Source: Mesobacillus harenae
GTDB lineage: Bacteria > Bacillota > Bacilli > Bacillales > Cytobacillaceae
NCBI RefSeq assembly: GCF_013343715.1
Contig: NZ_JABUNR010000005.1
Location: 83,859 to 147,858, forward strand
Direction of reading: 5' to 3'
DNA length: 64,000 nt
The position numbers and the translations under genes are program-made. Positions 1 to 7,845 of the stretch are shown piece by piece. Below the pieces are notes generated by a model, which saw only the letters and a list, made by a program, of their open reading frames with translations, was not told the origin of the DNA and made no database searches. Within the stretch, counting starts at the first letter, position 1; each line of letters opens with the position of its first letter.

Positions 1-254
1 ACTCCTTTGCTTTAACAGAAACATCCAGTCCAGAAGTCCGGAATACCTTGTTTAAACAGATGGAAGAAAGTATGGATTTACATGCAGAATTGTCCGATTT
101 GATGATTAGCAAAGGCTGGCTTTATTCCCATGATGTTGGCAAACAAGTGGAGTTAGATTTAAAATCTGCTGACATGGCCCTTGATATTGCTGAAATGAAC
201 CTATATCCAAGAGACACAGACCGACTTGGAATGATGGCAACGCCAAATAAATAA
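1..254 (+). CDS. CotF-family spore coat protein, 5' end cut by window edge
   Basis: The frame is open from the left edge (first whole codon at base 3), so the N-terminus lies outside the window. The visible 84 residues begin SFALTETSSPEVRNTLFKQM and continue with a helical stretch containing HAELSDLMISKGWLYSHDV, typical of the coat F domain (a four-helix ferritin-like fold) found in Bacillus CotF, YraD and YraF. It ends 18 bp before an adhB-like gene. In B. subtilis the yraD/yraF coat-like genes also lie beside adhB, which supports the assignment. Role inferred: spore coat or forespore-associated protein. The internal ATG at 48 is not the true start. Confidence 0.8.
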   Translation, partial: SFALTETSSPEVRNTLFKQMEESMDLHAELSDLMISKGWLYSHDVGKQVELDLKSADMALDIAEMNLYPRDTDRLGMMATPNK

Positions 255-272
255 AAGGAGGAGATCCTGTTA

Positions 273-1409
273 ATGAAAGCAGTTACGTACCAAGGCATCA
301 AAAACGTACAAGTTAAAGATGTCAAGGATCCATCCATTACTAGTGTTGACGATATAATTGTAAAAGTCACTGCCTCAGCTATTTGCGGTTCTGATTTACA
401 TTTGCTCCATGCGCTTATTCCGAATATGCCAACCGATTATGTAATCGGCCATGAGCCCGTTGGAATCGTTGAGGAAGTTGGCCCTGAGGTTACGAAAGTC
501 AAAAAGGGTGACCGCGTTATCATCCCATTTAATGTAAGCTGCGGGCATTGCTGGTTTTGCGAGAATGATATCACTAGTCAATGCGACAACTCAAACCAAC
601 ATGGAGATATGGGCGGATTCTTTGGCTATTCAGAGACAACTGGTGGTTATGCAGGTGGACAAGCTGAATACATGCGTGTTCCCTATGGAAATTTCACTCC
701 CTTCAAAGTACCTGAGAATGCTGAAGTTGAAGATGAAAATTTAACTTTAATAGCAGATGCTGCTTCTACAGCTTATTGGAGTGTTGAACATGGTGGAGTA
801 AAAAGTGGGGATACCGTTGTTGTTCTAGGGTGCGGGCCAGTTGGATTACTTGCCCAAAAATTCGCCTGGCTTAAAGGAGCAAAGCGAGTTATAGCCGCTG
901 ATCACCTTACTTATCGGCTCGAGCACGCTAAAAAAACCAATAAGGTAGAAACAGTCAATATCGAACAGCATGAAAACGTTGGCGAGTATATCAACGAGAT
1001 GACAAGCGGCGGAGCAGATGTTGTTATAGATTGTACAGGAATGAGCGGTAAAATGACTCCTATGGAACAGCTTGGCAGCGGCCTGAAGCTTCATGGAGGA
1101 GCGATGGGCGGAATAGTAATTGCCAGCCAGGCGGTTCGGAAGGCAGGAACCATCCAAATTACAGGGGTTTATGGGGGAAGATACAATGGCTTTCCGCTTG
1201 GAGATATTTTTAACCGTAACATCGATCTGAAAATGGGCCAGGCACCAGTCATCCCAATTATGCCCAAGCTATTTGAAATGATGGGAGACGGAAAATTTGA
1301 TCCAAAGGATGTTATTTCACATGTCATTCCTTTAGAACAGGCAAAACACGGTTACGAGATTTTTGATACCCGAACCGACGACTGCATTAAAGTTGTCTTA
1401 AAACCTTAA
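273..1409 (+). CDS. adhB: Zinc-dependent alcohol dehydrogenase, AdhB type
   Basis: 378-residue medium-chain dehydrogenase/reductase. The catalytic zinc region is visible as CGSDLH (about residue 39) with GHEPVG (about 61). The structural zinc Cys cluster is CGHCWFCENDITSQC (about 90-105). The Rossmann motif GCGPVGLLAQ lies near residue 187. It closely resembles the glutathione-independent formaldehyde/alcohol dehydrogenase group that includes B. subtilis AdhB, and the length matches. ATG follows AAAGGAGGAG by 8 bases. The CotF-like gene just upstream recalls the B. subtilis yra-adhB neighbourhood, so the unit may be expressed in sporulation. The natural substrate cannot be told from sequence; NAD-linked aldehyde or alcohol oxidation is expected. 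Confidence 0.85.
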   Translation: MKAVTYQGIKNVQVKDVKDPSITSVDDIIVKVTASAICGSDLHLLHALIPNMPTDYVIGHEPVGIVEEVGPEVTKVKKGDRVIIPFNVSCGHCWFCENDITSQCDNSNQHGDMGGFFGYSETTGGYAGGQAEYMRVPYGNFTPFKVPENAEVEDENLTLIADAASTAYWSVEHGGVKSGDTVVVLGCGPVGLLAQKFAWLKGAKRVIAADHLTYRLEHAKKTNKVETVNIEQHENVGEYINEMTSGGADVVIDCTGMSGKMTPMEQLGSGLKLHGGAMGGIVIASQAVRKAGTIQITGVYGGRYNGFPLGDIFNRNIDLKMGQAPVIPIMPKLFEMMGDGKFDPKDVISHVIPLEQAKHGYEIFDTRTDDCIKVVLKP

Positions 1410-1416
1410 ATCCTTT

Positions 1417-1460
1417 AACGGCGGTGGCTATCTCATTTTAGATGCCGCCTTTCTTATTCA
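1417..1460 (+). terminator. Probable intrinsic terminator of adhB
   Basis: GGCGG at 1420 pairs with CCGCC at about 1446-1450, with an inner ATCT/AGAT helix, followed by TTTCTT. The stem is interrupted, so this is less certain than the other terminators in the window. Confidence 0.5.
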
Positions 1461-1473
1461 CTCTTCCTCCCCC

Positions 1474-1764
1474 TTAAGTCCCCTTTTTCTTTAATTGTTT
1501 ATACTGGTCAATAAAGTATTTAGGGTTTGTTTTAACGTGAAAAGGGAATACACCTTGATTTGTATGAAGATAAAAAAATCCTTGTTTTCCAGACATGACT
1601 TTATATGAAACATCATGGACTTCTTTTATTAAAAATCTATGGGCCGATGTTACAATTTCATCCTCATAGAGGTGGATAAATTCCTCGGTTTCTGTGATTT
1701 TTTGTTCATTCCAGTCAATCTCTCTGATCATTTTAATATATGCCTGTGAGCAGATAAATTCCAT
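1474..1764 (-). CDS. Conserved small protein of unknown function (96 aa)
   Basis: Not recognised. A soluble 96-residue protein, mixed alpha/beta by eye, with an acidic middle and a lysine-rich C-terminus (QLKKKGT). No signal peptide, membrane segment or Cys motif. ATG is preceded by GGAGG at 7 bases, so the start is good. It lies convergent to adhB and stands alone. The segment around GFFYLHTNQGVFPFHV looks like a small beta-rich fold, but I assign no function. Real gene status rests on the RBS and normal codon use. Confidence 0.65.
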   Translation of the reverse strand: MEFICSQAYIKMIREIDWNEQKITETEEFIHLYEDEIVTSAHRFLIKEVHDVSYKVMSGKQGFFYLHTNQGVFPFHVKTNPKYFIDQYKQLKKKGT

Positions 1765-1981
1765 GTTGTGCCTCCAGTCGAAAATCTGTATGTTTAACTA
1801 TTGTAAAAGAATAGTTAATCCATATCAAACTAGATCACCTATATTACGGTTTCTTTTCAATTCTTGCCAATCCCTTTACTTAATGCAGTTTCTCCTTTAC
1901 GCTTAACGAGGTAGATAATTAATAAACAATGGGTTGCTTGTAGCGGGGTCCCCCTATATTTTACAGAAAGGGGCTTGAAAA

Positions 1982-2263
1982 ATGAATCTAACTAGTATTC
2001 AAGACATGCTCCAAGAATTAAAAGGGAAAACATTCGCAAACAGCAATGTCACTCATAATTTTATCTTGAAAAACAAACAGGAAGTGTCAATCAGTTATAA
2101 TGAATCAGATGGGAAGTTCACCATTTTATTTACAGACCGAAACATCACAGAGCAGTACATTGATGTAGCAAGTGCATCTTTGGCATTGTATAAAACATTT
2201 AATGAGGAAGAAAACCTTAAAACTGTTTTAGGTAATGATAGCCAGCCTGAGGCTGTTCAATAG
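1982..2263 (+). CDS. Small hypothetical protein (93 aa)
   Basis: Not recognised. 93 residues, soluble, beginning MNLTSIQDMLQELKGKTF, with a central region (FILKNKQEVSISYNESDGKF, ILFTDRNITEQYID) that looks like a short beta sheet and an acidic tail. ATG is preceded by AAAGGGG at a suitable distance. A strong hairpin terminator follows directly. The leader has a GC-rich palindrome (GGGGTCCCC, about 1944-1952) just upstream of the RBS, which could be an operator. Monocistronic. Confidence 0.65.
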   Translation: MNLTSIQDMLQELKGKTFANSNVTHNFILKNKQEVSISYNESDGKFTILFTDRNITEQYIDVASASLALYKTFNEEENLKTVLGNDSQPEAVQ

Positions 2264-2273
2264 TAATAAATAC

Positions 2274-2300
2274 ACAGCCGCCGGAAGCGGCTTTTTATTT
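2274..2300 (+). terminator. Intrinsic terminator after the 93-aa gene
   Basis: AGCCGC (2276-2281) pairs with GCGGCT (2287-2292) across a short loop, followed by TTTTTATTTT. Confidence 0.85.
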
Positions 2301-2495
2301 TGACTTACATTCTCAATCGTTGCTGATTTTTTTAGAAATGCGCTGGTTAAACGCACTGTTAATTTTCTCTGCTGTTGTTTACTTCCAGACCATTCGGGAC
2401 ATCTAGTTTTCGCTTACTGAAAACATGGCCAACAGCCTGAACTACTCTAACTGTGTCCTGTAACAACGTCGTCATTTCCGTTTAACTGACTAACC

Positions 2496-2530
2496 CAGAA
2501 AAAGGTTTGGATTTTTCATTCCAAACCCTT
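2496..2530 (-). terminator. Intrinsic terminator of the ABC exporter operon
   Basis: GGTTTGGA (2504-2511) and TCCAAACC (2520-2527) form an 8-bp stem. Read on the minus strand it is followed by TTTTTCTGGG. Confidence 0.85.
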
Positions 2531-2538
2531 CCATTCTA

Positions 2539-3888
2539 TTATATTTCCCTTCTCATTGCCTTCAAAACATCAATTTTTGTAGCGCGCTGAGCAGGGCGCA
2601 ATCCTGACAAAATCGTAACAATATAACAGATAATTATGCAAATCAGCGGCAGGATAAATGGAATATGGCTAAACATTAACCCTTCTGGCAGTTCTTCTCC
2701 AAAAGCACTTTGAATAATCATTGGGATCGCAAAATTTACAGCAAAGCTGATTACATAGGATACAACTGTTCCAATTAATGCCCCGATTAACCCGATATAA
2801 CTGCTTTCAAGCAAAAATATATTTTTTATAGTACGCGGGTTAGCCCCAATCGCTTTCATTATACCAATGTCTGGAGCACGCTCCGTTACAGCCATTGTCA
2901 TGGTATTATAAATTCCTATTGATGCAATTAATATCGCAATTGTGCCAATGAGGATCAACCCTGCTTTGACAATCGTGAATATCATATTTATCTGCTTTAA
3001 TTCGGATACAACTGAGTAGCTTGCATAATTCTGTTCTTCAAGCTTTTCAGTAACACCTTCAACGGCTTCTAGGTTTCTGGCATAAACTTTAACTTCTTCA
3101 AATGTATGGTTATCCGTGTCCGTAACTTGCTGTGCTCCACTATTCGGATCGTTCATCATACCGCGCGGAGTTCCGGTAAATGCTTCAATTTCTTTCAGGG
3201 TTTCCTGTGAAATGAAAACGTTTTGGTCCATTACCCATTCTCTTGTCGGTTTTTTCCCAATTCCAGCAACAATAACACTAATGTCTTTCTTCTTTTCTTC
3301 ACCGTCAATCCATTGTTTAGCTGTGAATGTCAGTTCTTTTCCAACTAAGTCTCCCTGGTACTTGTATTTTTCATTAAGTACACCCTTTTCGTCGTACATA
3401 TCTTCCTCTTTAGCATTCTCTGAAACCAAAGAGTTGGCAAAATCATAGCCGACAATTATTTCATTCTCTTTTTCCGGCAGGGCCCCTGCTGATAATTCAA
3501 ACCCTGCTTTTATTTCAGAAGGAATGTGAGTCACATATGTTTGTGCCCATGAACCATATTCGCCAATTTTATAGGATCCTTCCTGAAATAATGCTTGCCG
3601 GCGAACAACCGCTTTAACATTATCGAGGTTCTCCAATGCCTCAATATCTTTTTCAGTTAACGGCCGATATGCTCCATCTCCCTCTTCCTTGCCGTGTACA
3701 TCAATTTGCGTTACAATCCTTTGTTCAGTCGTTTCTTTAATAATTGACTTGTGCAATCCAAATCCAACAGAAGCTAGTACAATTAAAAACGCGCAAGCCA
3801 TTGCTGTTGCAAGAATGGTCATGAAAACTCTTGTTCGATTCTTTTTCATATTTTGCTGAACAAATAGGAACTGGTCTTTGAGCTTCAT
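2539..3888 (-). CDS. FtsX/MacB-type ABC transporter permease
   Basis: 449 residues with the layout of the MacB/FtsX permease family. One TM helix lies near residues 20-42, then a large extracytoplasmic MacB-PCD-like domain (about 45-300), then three TM helices at the C-terminus with the typical VTERAPDIGIMKAIGANPR coupling-helix motif. It overlaps its ATPase gene by 4 bases (ATGA), implying translational coupling. ATG follows AGGAGG at 8 bases. B. subtilis YclI is a plausible relative, judged by recall of its N-terminus. Expected role: export or extraction of a peptide, lipoprotein or antimicrobial from the membrane. The substrate is unknown and no sensor pair lies alongside. Confidence 0.8.
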   Translation of the reverse strand: MKLKDQFLFVQQNMKKNRTRVFMTILATAMACAFLIVLASVGFGLHKSIIKETTEQRIVTQIDVHGKEEGDGAYRPLTEKDIEALENLDNVKAVVRRQALFQEGSYKIGEYGSWAQTYVTHIPSEIKAGFELSAGALPEKENEIIVGYDFANSLVSENAKEEDMYDEKGVLNEKYKYQGDLVGKELTFTAKQWIDGEEKKKDISVIVAGIGKKPTREWVMDQNVFISQETLKEIEAFTGTPRGMMNDPNSGAQQVTDTDNHTFEEVKVYARNLEAVEGVTEKLEEQNYASYSVVSELKQINMIFTIVKAGLILIGTIAILIASIGIYNTMTMAVTERAPDIGIMKAIGANPRTIKNIFLLESSYIGLIGALIGTVVSYVISFAVNFAIPMIIQSAFGEELPEGLMFSHIPFILPLICIIICYIVTILSGLRPAQRATKIDVLKAMRREI

Positions 3889-4595
3889 AGGAGTACCTCC
3901 TGTTTAGTGGATAATTCAGGAGAGTATATGCGCCCGTCTCTCAGTTCAATTGTCCTGTTTCCAATCTCCGCTACTCTTTGATCATGGGTAATAATCAAAA
4001 AAGTAATCCCCAGCTCCATATTCAAATTTTTTATAAATTGTAATAGTTCTTGCTCTGTCTCACTATCCAGGCTTCCTGTTGGTTCATCAGCCAATATAAC
4101 GGGAGGGTTAACGATAAGTGCCCTTGCAATAGATACCCTCTGCTGCTGGCCGCCCGATAATTCTCCGGGGTAATGATCCTTGTAGTCAATGAGGCCGACA
4201 GTTGTTAAAATTTCCTCAGTTGTTTTTTTTCGGTCTGCTTCATTGACACCTTTTAAAATGAGTGGCAGCTCAACATTTTGAAAAGCAGTCATTGAAGGAA
4301 TTAGCTGAAAGCTTTGAAAAATAAACCCTATATGTTCGATACGAAAATCTGCAAATTTCGTTTCGCTTAGCTTCGTAACATTTTTATTATTAATCAAGAT
4401 CTCTCCTTCCTTTGGATGGATAAACCCACTGATCAAATTGAGAAGCGTTGACTTACCAGATCCGCTTCGGCCGACAATTGTGACGATTTCCCCTTGTTTA
4501 ACTTCAAACGATATATCCCTGAGCATAGGAATAATCGTTTTATTTCCCTTTCTGCCAATTTCAAAATCATGGCTTAAGCTTTGTACCTTTATCAC
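3885..4595 (-). CDS. ABC transporter ATPase, LolD/MacB type
   Basis: 236 residues with all nucleotide-binding motifs: Walker A GRSGSGKST (about 42-50), signature LSGGQQQR (about 145), Walker B VILADEPTGSLDSE (about 165) and the switch His in THDQR. The insertion after the Q-loop and the short length are typical of LolD/MacB ATPases. It is first in a two-gene operon with the FtsX-like permease. The upstream 200 bases hold the promoter and contain GTTTCCCCTAC and GGTCCCCCTG stretches but no clear operator. YclH is a likely B. subtilis relative, by inference only. Confidence 0.85.
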   Translation of the reverse strand: MIKVQSLSHDFEIGRKGNKTIIPMLRDISFEVKQGEIVTIVGRSGSGKSTLLNLISGFIHPKEGEILINNKNVTKLSETKFADFRIEHIGFIFQSFQLIPSMTAFQNVELPLILKGVNEADRKKTTEEILTTVGLIDYKDHYPGELSGGQQQRVSIARALIVNPPVILADEPTGSLDSETEQELLQFIKNLNMELGITFLIITHDQRVAEIGNRTIELRDGRIYSPELSTKQEVLL

Positions 4596-4764
4596 TGTAA
4601 CGTCCCCCTATGTAACTTCATATCTTACATAAATAAATGTTTTCACTTAATAGACGCTGGAATTGTAGTTTCCCCTACAATAAAAAATGAAAAATTTCTA
4701 AAAGCAACTCTTAGGTCCCCCTGAAATGCTCTCTCTTTCCATAGGTACTGAGCTAGCGGTTAAT

Positions 4765-4803
4765 AGAAAAAACGGTATCCCAAGCTAGGGATACCGTTCC
4801 GTT
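4765..4803 (-). terminator. Intrinsic terminator of cotX
   Basis: AACGGTATCCC (4771-4781) pairs perfectly with GGGATACCGTT (4788-4798). On the minus strand it is followed by TTTTTTC. Confidence 0.9.
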
Positions 4804-4810
4804 TACTTTT

Positions 4811-5299
4811 TTAAAGAATGTCTAGTCTTGCAACTAGAGATACTAGAACTTGCAATAGTAGCTGTAGGTTTACAGCAAGGTCAGTGTCTGTTGTTGTTAC
4901 TCTAACACCACGTGAGTTTTCGATATACGTCTGCTGGCGGTTAACCTGATGAGTCTTAAGGTTACCCATTAGATCCGTTGTCAGCCTTTCTGCTTCAGAA
5001 CTATCTGCAACAGAGATGCTGATTATGAGCGTGATTGCTGCCTGCAGTGCAACCTGAAGGTTAACAGCTGCTTGAGTGTCTGTAGTAGTTACTTCAACAT
5101 CTGCAGAATCTTTAATGATTATCTGCTCAAACGATTCCTGAATTGTTTTAACAGTAGCTTCCAGCTCTTCCGTATCTTGTTCACTTAGCGGATGGAATGA
5201 AGCCGGGTCTAATGCACTCCATTTTCTGTCTGCCGCTCCAGCTGTAGAATTACACTTAACTGTAGGTCTGTCTCCAGCCCAAACTTTACTTTCTCCCAT
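4811..5299 (-). CDS. cotX: Spore coat protein X (CotX family)
   Basis: 162 residues with the duplicated Spore Coat Protein X/V domain. The first copy carries ADVEVTTTDTQAAVNLQVAL (about 76-95) and the second GVRVTTTDTDLAVNLQLLLQ (about 130-149), each followed by a hydrophobic helix. B. subtilis CotX is about 170 residues and ends almost identically (…VVKLDIL type). The N-terminal part is variable and polar. CotX is an outer coat/crust structural protein. ATG follows AAGGAGGAA. A co-directional small gene lies 69 bp upstream. A possible sigma-K promoter element (CATAGTTGA, minus strand, about 5352-5360, with ACC 16 bases upstream) precedes it, weakly supported. Confidence 0.88.
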   Translation of the reverse strand: MGESKVWAGDRPTVKCNSTAGAADRKWSALDPASFHPLSEQDTEELEATVKTIQESFEQIIIKDSADVEVTTTDTQAAVNLQVALQAAITLIISISVADSSEAERLTTDLMGNLKTHQVNRQQTYIENSRGVRVTTTDTDLAVNLQLLLQVLVSLVARLDIL

Positions 5300-5368
5300 T
5301 ATATATTCCTCCTTATTTTAATATTGGTCCCAAAAATTACTGGCGGGCGAGTTTCAACTATGCTGCGT

Positions 5369-5569
5369 CTATTTGTCGGTCTGTTGTTTTGTCAGGTTTT
5401 TTACTCCATCCTGCAAGTTTTTTAACAGGTCACGGATTTCCTGCTTTTCCCGCTTTGACAACTTAGGCTTTTTAAAGGCGACTTTATTCCTTTTAAAAGC
5501 ATTATCCAGCAATAAGTCGACACTTTTCCTAGTTGCATCATCTACATTCATTTTCTTGAAGTTTGCCAT
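5369..5569 (-). CDS. Small basic protein, probable coat-locus member (66 aa)
   Basis: 66 residues from MANFKKMNVDD. A longer GTG start (5578) is possible, but GGAGG would then be almost touching it, while the ATG at 5569 is 9 bases away, so I choose ATG. The product is lysine-rich and helical (KRNKVAFKKPKLSKREKQEI, then DLLKNLQDGVKNLTKQQ). It precedes cotX in the same orientation, as small CotV/CotW-like genes do in the B. subtilis cotVWXYZ cluster. I do not recognise it with certainty. A coat-associated or CotW-like role is inferred from context. Confidence 0.6.
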   Translation of the reverse strand: MANFKKMNVDDATRKSVDLLLDNAFKRNKVAFKKPKLSKREKQEIRDLLKNLQDGVKNLTKQQTDK

Positions 5570-5743
5570 TAACCTCACCCTCCTTAATTTTCTTTTCTCT
5601 ATAACCTATGTAGGGCAAATCTAGTATGTATAGTTGTTTGTCCTAGTGCATTCGCCTTTTCTGATACAATCATCTATTTCTATTAGGTAACTATCTATGA
5701 AAGATAGGCAGTCAGGCGATAAGGGCCAAGTTTAAATTAGGGC

Positions 5744-5778
5744 AAAATAAAAAGCCTATCCTCGTATGGATAGGCTCC
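5744..5778 (-). terminator. Intrinsic terminator of the 52-aa gene
   Basis: AGCCTATCC (5753-5761) and GGATAGGCT (5768-5776) form a 9-bp stem. On the minus strand TTTTTATTTTG follows. Confidence 0.9.
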
Positions 5779-5788
5779 TCTGTTTACC

Positions 5789-5947
5789 TTAATTTGTTGC
5801 TGGACGGTTTTCCTTCATGCTTTGCTTCCCAGTGCGGCTATTTTTAAAGTTTTTGAATTGATTAATCAATTTGTCGCGTGTCTTTTTGCTTCTCATCAGG
5901 TACGCTGCACCTAAGGCAATTGTCGTCATCATAGTTTTGTTTTTCAT
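5789..5947 (-). CDS. Small protein, 52 aa, of unknown function
   Basis: Too short for usual ORF lists. ATG at 5947 is preceded by GGAGGTAACATA (perfect Shine-Dalgarno). The product starts MKNKTMMTTIALGAAYLMRS, a hydrophobic N-terminal segment, followed by a basic helical part (KKTRDKLINQFKNFKNSRTG) and ends RPATN. Followed by a strong terminator. Bacilli have several short proteins with this hydrophobic start and basic tail (YrzQ/DUF3918-like); the resemblance is general only. Probably membrane-associated. Confidence 0.65.
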   Translation of the reverse strand: MKNKTMMTTIALGAAYLMRSKKTRDKLINQFKNFKNSRTGKQSMKENRPATN

Positions 5948-6712
5948 TATGTTACCTCCTCTAATTGTTCTTCTTTTGAAATTTCCCCATCTAGGTGTCG
6001 GATAAACCTAAATCAAACGATCTTCCTTGGCTAGGGAAGCAGCTGGGATATTGAGTGCTTTCTTAAAAAACGTGCGGAAATGACTGTCGTAGTAGCATCG
6101 TTGTTGGTATATAGTATTTGGCGAGGTTCTTTATTAGGAATTATATTAAATTTCACTTAATTGTGATACGGTTCACCGTAACGCTCCAAAATGGGATCCT
6201 CTTGTTTTTAAGATAAAACTAACTCACTTTTAAATAAGATGTCTTGTCCTTAATCGAGTAATCTTCAAAAGTAAAATAAGCGGAGATTTTTCCGTTAAAT
6301 GCAAAAATGATCTCGTTTTTGGGAAAATAGGGGGAGTTTTTCCGCCTATACAAAGTAAAATTACCTATTTTCATGTTTTTCAGTCAAATAAGGGGAATTT
6401 CTCCATTTATTTTAATCCTATTTCAGAGCTACTTACTAGTTAAGGGGAATTTTTCCGTCTATTTATCAGATCGGTTGCATAACCTGATCCCCGAGCCGAT
6501 AAGTTCGGGTGGAATCATCAGCTTAATCATAAAGTTGGTACCCAAAACGTCACTGCAAATGACAGAGGTTTTGTCCCTCTTTTTAAATTTCACAAAACTT
6601 ATTATCCATCATAATAATGATGTCAATTGGCAATTCAAACGTCAATTCTTATAATTAGAAATCACTCAAAACGGAACCAGTAGGATAAAATACAACCTTT
6701 TTAATAGAAATG
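5948..6712. other. Long intergenic region, no supported gene
   Basis: 765 bases between the 52-aa gene and the germination operon. The first half has no clear feature. A 40-codon open stretch with a hydrophobic end (around 6045-6160, plus) has no RBS and is probably chance or a gene remnant. The second half holds the four-copy degenerate repeat listed separately. A 93-codon frame at 6373-6654 runs through these repeats and is not credible. Confidence 0.6.
6270..6466. repeat. Four degenerate palindromic repeats
   Basis: Four related blocks at 6275-6300, 6325-6350, 6386-6410 and 6439-6464 share the pattern AATARGGGGA-TTTTTCCG-YTAT. The core is a short inverted repeat (GGGGA/TTTCC). Spacing between cores is about 50-61 bases. 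They lie in a non-coding stretch downstream of the germination operon and are too diverged to be a recent duplication. Confidence 0.6.
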
Positions 6713-7822
6713 TCAGGCTGAGGTTTTATTACGGTTTCTTAGGTATGCGCCTATTAAGAGAAGAATTGGAATTATGATCTGCATAGGCCAATGCAGATAA
6801 ATCGGAACAATATCAAGTCCCTCAATAATATGCTCAGGATAGCTAGCTGCGATTGAGATAGAAACGAATAAAATAATAATCCCAATCGGAAAGCAAAGCT
6901 TTTCCGTTTCTTTAAAATTAAACACCTCAGCTGTTCCGATCACAGCAGCGTAGAAAAATATCCCAATTTTAAAGAAACCGCCAATCACCGCATAAAGTAA
7001 AAAGAAGACGTCAAGCCGCTCGATAAATTCAGCAAATTCAATTTTGCTAATGGTTGTTAAAAGCGGAAACGGAGCACGAGAGTATAAATCTGGTCCTAAT
7101 ACGGCTACATTAATGGCCATTGTAATCGCAATATTGATTCCGCTGAGCAAAATAGCCATTAGACCGACTTTTTTTGCATACTTCGGTTTGTTAAGTGTTG
7201 GAAGAAGCATCGCAAAAACAACCATTTCTCCAAATGGAAAAGTAAGCGTTTGTGTCAAGGTTACTTTTATAACAGCAACAAAGCCAGTTTCCATAAATGG
7301 CTTTAAATTCGAAAGGTCTATTAAGCCTGAGGCGATGATTAATATAAACCCAGAGATAGCTACTATATACACCACTAAAAACAAGAGTTCTCCCGTCCTA
7401 GCGACAACCTCGATTCCCTTATAAACTGCATAAATGATAACCAGCATCATTAAAGCATTAATAATGAGAAGTGGTGTGAACGTATATGATGTCATAACGA
7501 GCAATTCTCCAAAGTCACGTAAAACCCTTGCAGCAATATAGATAAAGTAAATAATATAAAGAAATGAAATGATATTCCCAACCAGTTTTCCGGCTATCTT
7601 TTTCGAGTATCCCGTTAATGTAAGATCTGGATAATACATATATAGACGGTGGTAAACAAGGTAGAGTCCAAAGCCTCCAGCCATTCCGAATAATATCGCA
7701 ATCCAGGCATCCTGTTTAGCCTCTGCTCCAAGGCTTACTACGATCGAGCTTCCCATTTCAAATAGGACAATTAGGACAAATAATTGGGTCGGACTAATCT
7801 TCACCTTATTCACTTCATACAC
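6713..7822 (-). CDS. Spore germinant receptor B subunit (GerAB/GerKB family)
   Basis: 369-residue integral membrane protein with about ten hydrophobic segments, of the endospore germination permease family (APC superfamily). It starts MYEVNKVKISPTQLFVLIVL; that short polar lead and first helix are typical of GerKB/GerAB (about 365 residues). It is the last gene of an A-C-B operon, the same order as gerK in B. subtilis, and begins 23 bp after the C-subunit stop. The B subunit is thought to bind the germinant in the inner spore membrane. Ligand not predictable. Sigma-G control is expected for the family but I could not fix a promoter. Confidence 0.88.
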   Translation of the reverse strand: MYEVNKVKISPTQLFVLIVLFEMGSSIVVSLGAEAKQDAWIAILFGMAGGFGLYLVYHRLYMYYPDLTLTGYSKKIAGKLVGNIISFLYIIYFIYIAARVLRDFGELLVMTSYTFTPLLIINALMMLVIIYAVYKGIEVVARTGELLFLVVYIVAISGFILIIASGLIDLSNLKPFMETGFVAVIKVTLTQTLTFPFGEMVVFAMLLPTLNKPKYAKKVGLMAILLSGINIAITMAINVAVLGPDLYSRAPFPLLTTISKIEFAEFIERLDVFFLLYAVIGGFFKIGIFFYAAVIGTAEVFNFKETEKLCFPIGIIILFVSISIAASYPEHIIEGLDIVPIYLHWPMQIIIPILLLIGAYLRNRNKTSA

Positions 7823-7845
7823 CCGCTTTACAATTGACGTCTAGG

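Noticed and set aside
1939..1953. GGGGTCCCC palindrome as another NreC-type box
   Set aside because: It lacks the A/T-flanked AGGGGA-TCCCCT form and a second copy, and the downstream gene has no link to nitrate metabolism.
2338..2406. 22-codon hydrophobic frame on plus (MRWLNALLIFSA…)
   Set aside because: No Shine-Dalgarno and no terminator; likely chance.
6373..6654. 93-codon plus-strand frame downstream of the germination operon
   Set aside because: It runs through the degenerate palindromic repeats, has no RBS, and its composition is not protein-like.
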